NCBI RefSeq assembly: GCF_004125265.1
Contig: NZ_RDTE01000003.1
Location: forward strand, 4,402,001 to 4,466,000
Direction of reading: 5' to 3'
DNA: 64,000 nucleotides
Source of the DNA: Streptomyces lydicus
GTDB lineage: Bacteria > Actinomycetota > Actinomycetes > Streptomycetales > Streptomycetaceae
The position numbers and the translations under genes are program-made. The notes under the pieces are model-generated. The model saw only the letters and a list, made by a program, of their open reading frames with translations. It did not search any database and was not told the origin of the DNA. Below, one piece after another: positions 63,085-64,000 of the stretch; the stretch's first letter is position 1, and each line of letters starts with the position of its first letter.

Positions 63085-63531
63085 TCAGGCGAGGTCGGCC
63101 TCCGCTATCGCCTCGGTGACGATCCGGTGGTCCTGCTCGGGGGCACCGCCGCCGAAGCCGAGCGCGCCGATCAGCCGGCCGTCCCGGTGGAGCGGCACAC
63201 CGCCCGCGAGGAAGAGCAGCGGCCGGTCCAACGCCGTGGGCAAGGTGTGAAATAGCCCGTCGGGCCGTACGAGCTCGACCAGGTCAGCTGTCGGAGCGTC
63301 CAACTGGAGCGCTGTGTACGCCTTGCGGGTGCTGGTCTCCCCCGAGATCAGCACGGCTGCGTCGTCCCGCCGGAAACCGAGCAGATGCCCGCCTGCATCC
63401 AGAACGCTGACGCTGCCCCGCACCCCGGTGCCTTCGGCGGCACGAACGGCGGCGTCGATGAGGCGCTCGGCATCGCGGGTGGTGAGCGGACGGACGGTAG
63501 AGGTGGGCGTAACAGAAGTGGTGGTGCTCAC
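63085..63531 (-). CDS. GlcG/HbpS-family haem-binding protein
   Basis: A 148-residue DUF336 protein related to Streptomyces HbpS and GlcG. Segments VSVLDAGGHLLGFRRDD, ISGETSTRKAYTALQL and GGVPLHRDGRLIGALGFGGGAPEQDH are typical. No signal peptide, so it is cytosolic, unlike HbpS. GTG 63531 follows AAGGAAGAG. Located 155 bp downstream of the MFS gene on the same strand. Confidence 0.85.
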   Translation of the reverse strand: MSTTTSVTPTSTVRPLTTRDAERLIDAAVRAAEGTGVRGSVSVLDAGGHLLGFRRDDAAVLISGETSTRKAYTALQLDAPTADLVELVRPDGLFHTLPTALDRPLLFLAGGVPLHRDGRLIGALGFGGGAPEQDHRIVTEAIAEADLA

Positions 63532-63686
63532 GAGGGCTCTTCCTTGGGTGCGGGGCGGTGCCGGGGGTGCGGGTTGCGCTGGGGGGGGTACGGGTTGCGC
63601 TGTGCGTACGGGTTGCGCCGGGGGGTGCTCGTTGGTCCGGTGATGCCCGTGCGCCGCTGATTCGGGGTGCCGTACGGCGGGATCTC

Positions 63687-64000
63687 TCAGCCGTGCGCCG
63701 CCGCTACGGGCTCGTCGGCGGTCGCGTCGGCTCCGCCGCCGGCCACCACGCGGCTGCGGCCTGTCTGACGTCGCTCCAGCGCTGTGGCGAATATCGCCAC
63801 CCCCAGCGCCGCGACGGTCATCAGCGCACCGACCCAGTTGGGCGCGGTGTAGCCGAGGCCGGCCGAGATCACGATCCCGCCGAGCCAGGCGGCCAGCGCG
63901 TTGCCGAAGTTGAAGGCCGCGATATTGCCGGCCGAGGCGAGGGTGGGTGCCGAGGCAGCCTGGTCCATCACCCGCTTCTGCAGCGGCGGAACGGTGGCGA
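63687..64000 (-). CDS. MFS transporter, C-terminal part (truncated by window)
   Basis: The last 104 codons of an MFS efflux protein of the AraJ/chloramphenicol-exporter type. VPPLQKRVMDQA, then GNIAAFNFGNALAAWLGG, is the characteristic loop and helix 10-11 region; two more helices and a Gly/Ala-rich tail follow. The start is beyond base 64000. Confidence 0.85.
   Translation of the reverse strand, partial: ATVPPLQKRVMDQAASAPTLASAGNIAAFNFGNALAAWLGGIVISAGLGYTAPNWVGALMTVAALGVAIFATALERRQTGRSRVVAGGGADATADEPVAAAHG

Overview
The window is from a high-GC actinobacterium, almost certainly a Streptomyces. It carries ssgA, a sporulation gene confined to morphologically complex actinomycetes. It has an actinobacterial Sco/ECuC/CopCD/DtpA copper operon, a fused cydCD, many GTG starts and many promoters that sit 6-7 nt upstream of a start codon. 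From memory, gene order matches the S. coelicolor block from about SCO3966 (YcnI/Sco/DtpA) through pheA, serS, cydABCD, thiC and ssgA to about SCO3917. That block lies one to two hundred kb from oriC. Four ParB-binding parS sites and a cluster of DnaA boxes fit an origin-proximal arm, with the right end nearer oriC.

Layout. 1-5086: extracytoplasmic copper-trafficking operon (YcnI end, Sco, ECuC, CopCD, DtpA). 5356-9156: pheA, a gene-free DnaA-box region, serS and a HAD phosphatase. 9144-15091: rhomboid-like protein, double Lrp regulator divergent from a drug-efflux MFS, a LysR regulator and a MerR/GyrI regulator. 15393-19825: SAV_915-like protein with a PLP decarboxylase, then a FadR-type regulator and a CynX-type MFS. 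19994-24680: MltG-like transglycosylase and a four-gene ABC exporter operon. 25023-30208: remnant of an M24-like gene, EphD-like hydrolase/SDR fusion, carotenoid oxygenase with a membrane protein, divergent from PadR. 30291-33040: PspAB/HtpX envelope-stress pair and an F420-type LLM oxidoreductase. 33297-42752: HAD phosphatase, DevS-like GAF kinase and cydABCD with a Rex operator. 43078-49023: hisC, LacI regulator, metallophosphoesterase and two hypothetical genes. 49174-52615: thiC with TPP riboswitch, and a YibE/F protein. 52859-55215: ssgA, decayed ssgR, DUF5326, cupin, holin-like protein. 55219-58684: ptpA, Cys/Met-metabolism lyase, frameshifted LysR gene, NUDIX. 58722-64000: PNPOx-like protein, flavohaemoglobin with a giant disordered head, HAD phosphatase, GlcG/HbpS-like protein and the end of an MFS gene.

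The most notable signals are regulatory or architectural. A perfect parS palindrome forms the tip of a helix inside the thiC TPP riboswitch. A second parS encodes the first residues of CydCD. DnaA boxes are concentrated between pheA and serS. ssgR, the usual activator gene of ssgA, has decayed while ssgA is intact. A LysR gene is broken by loss of one copy of a CCAG duplication. Short tandem repeats of 17-32 bp recur between and within genes. I see no CRISPR array, tRNA, rRNA, insertion sequence or prophage. All assignments come from reading the sequence and from memory of protein families; no database search was run.
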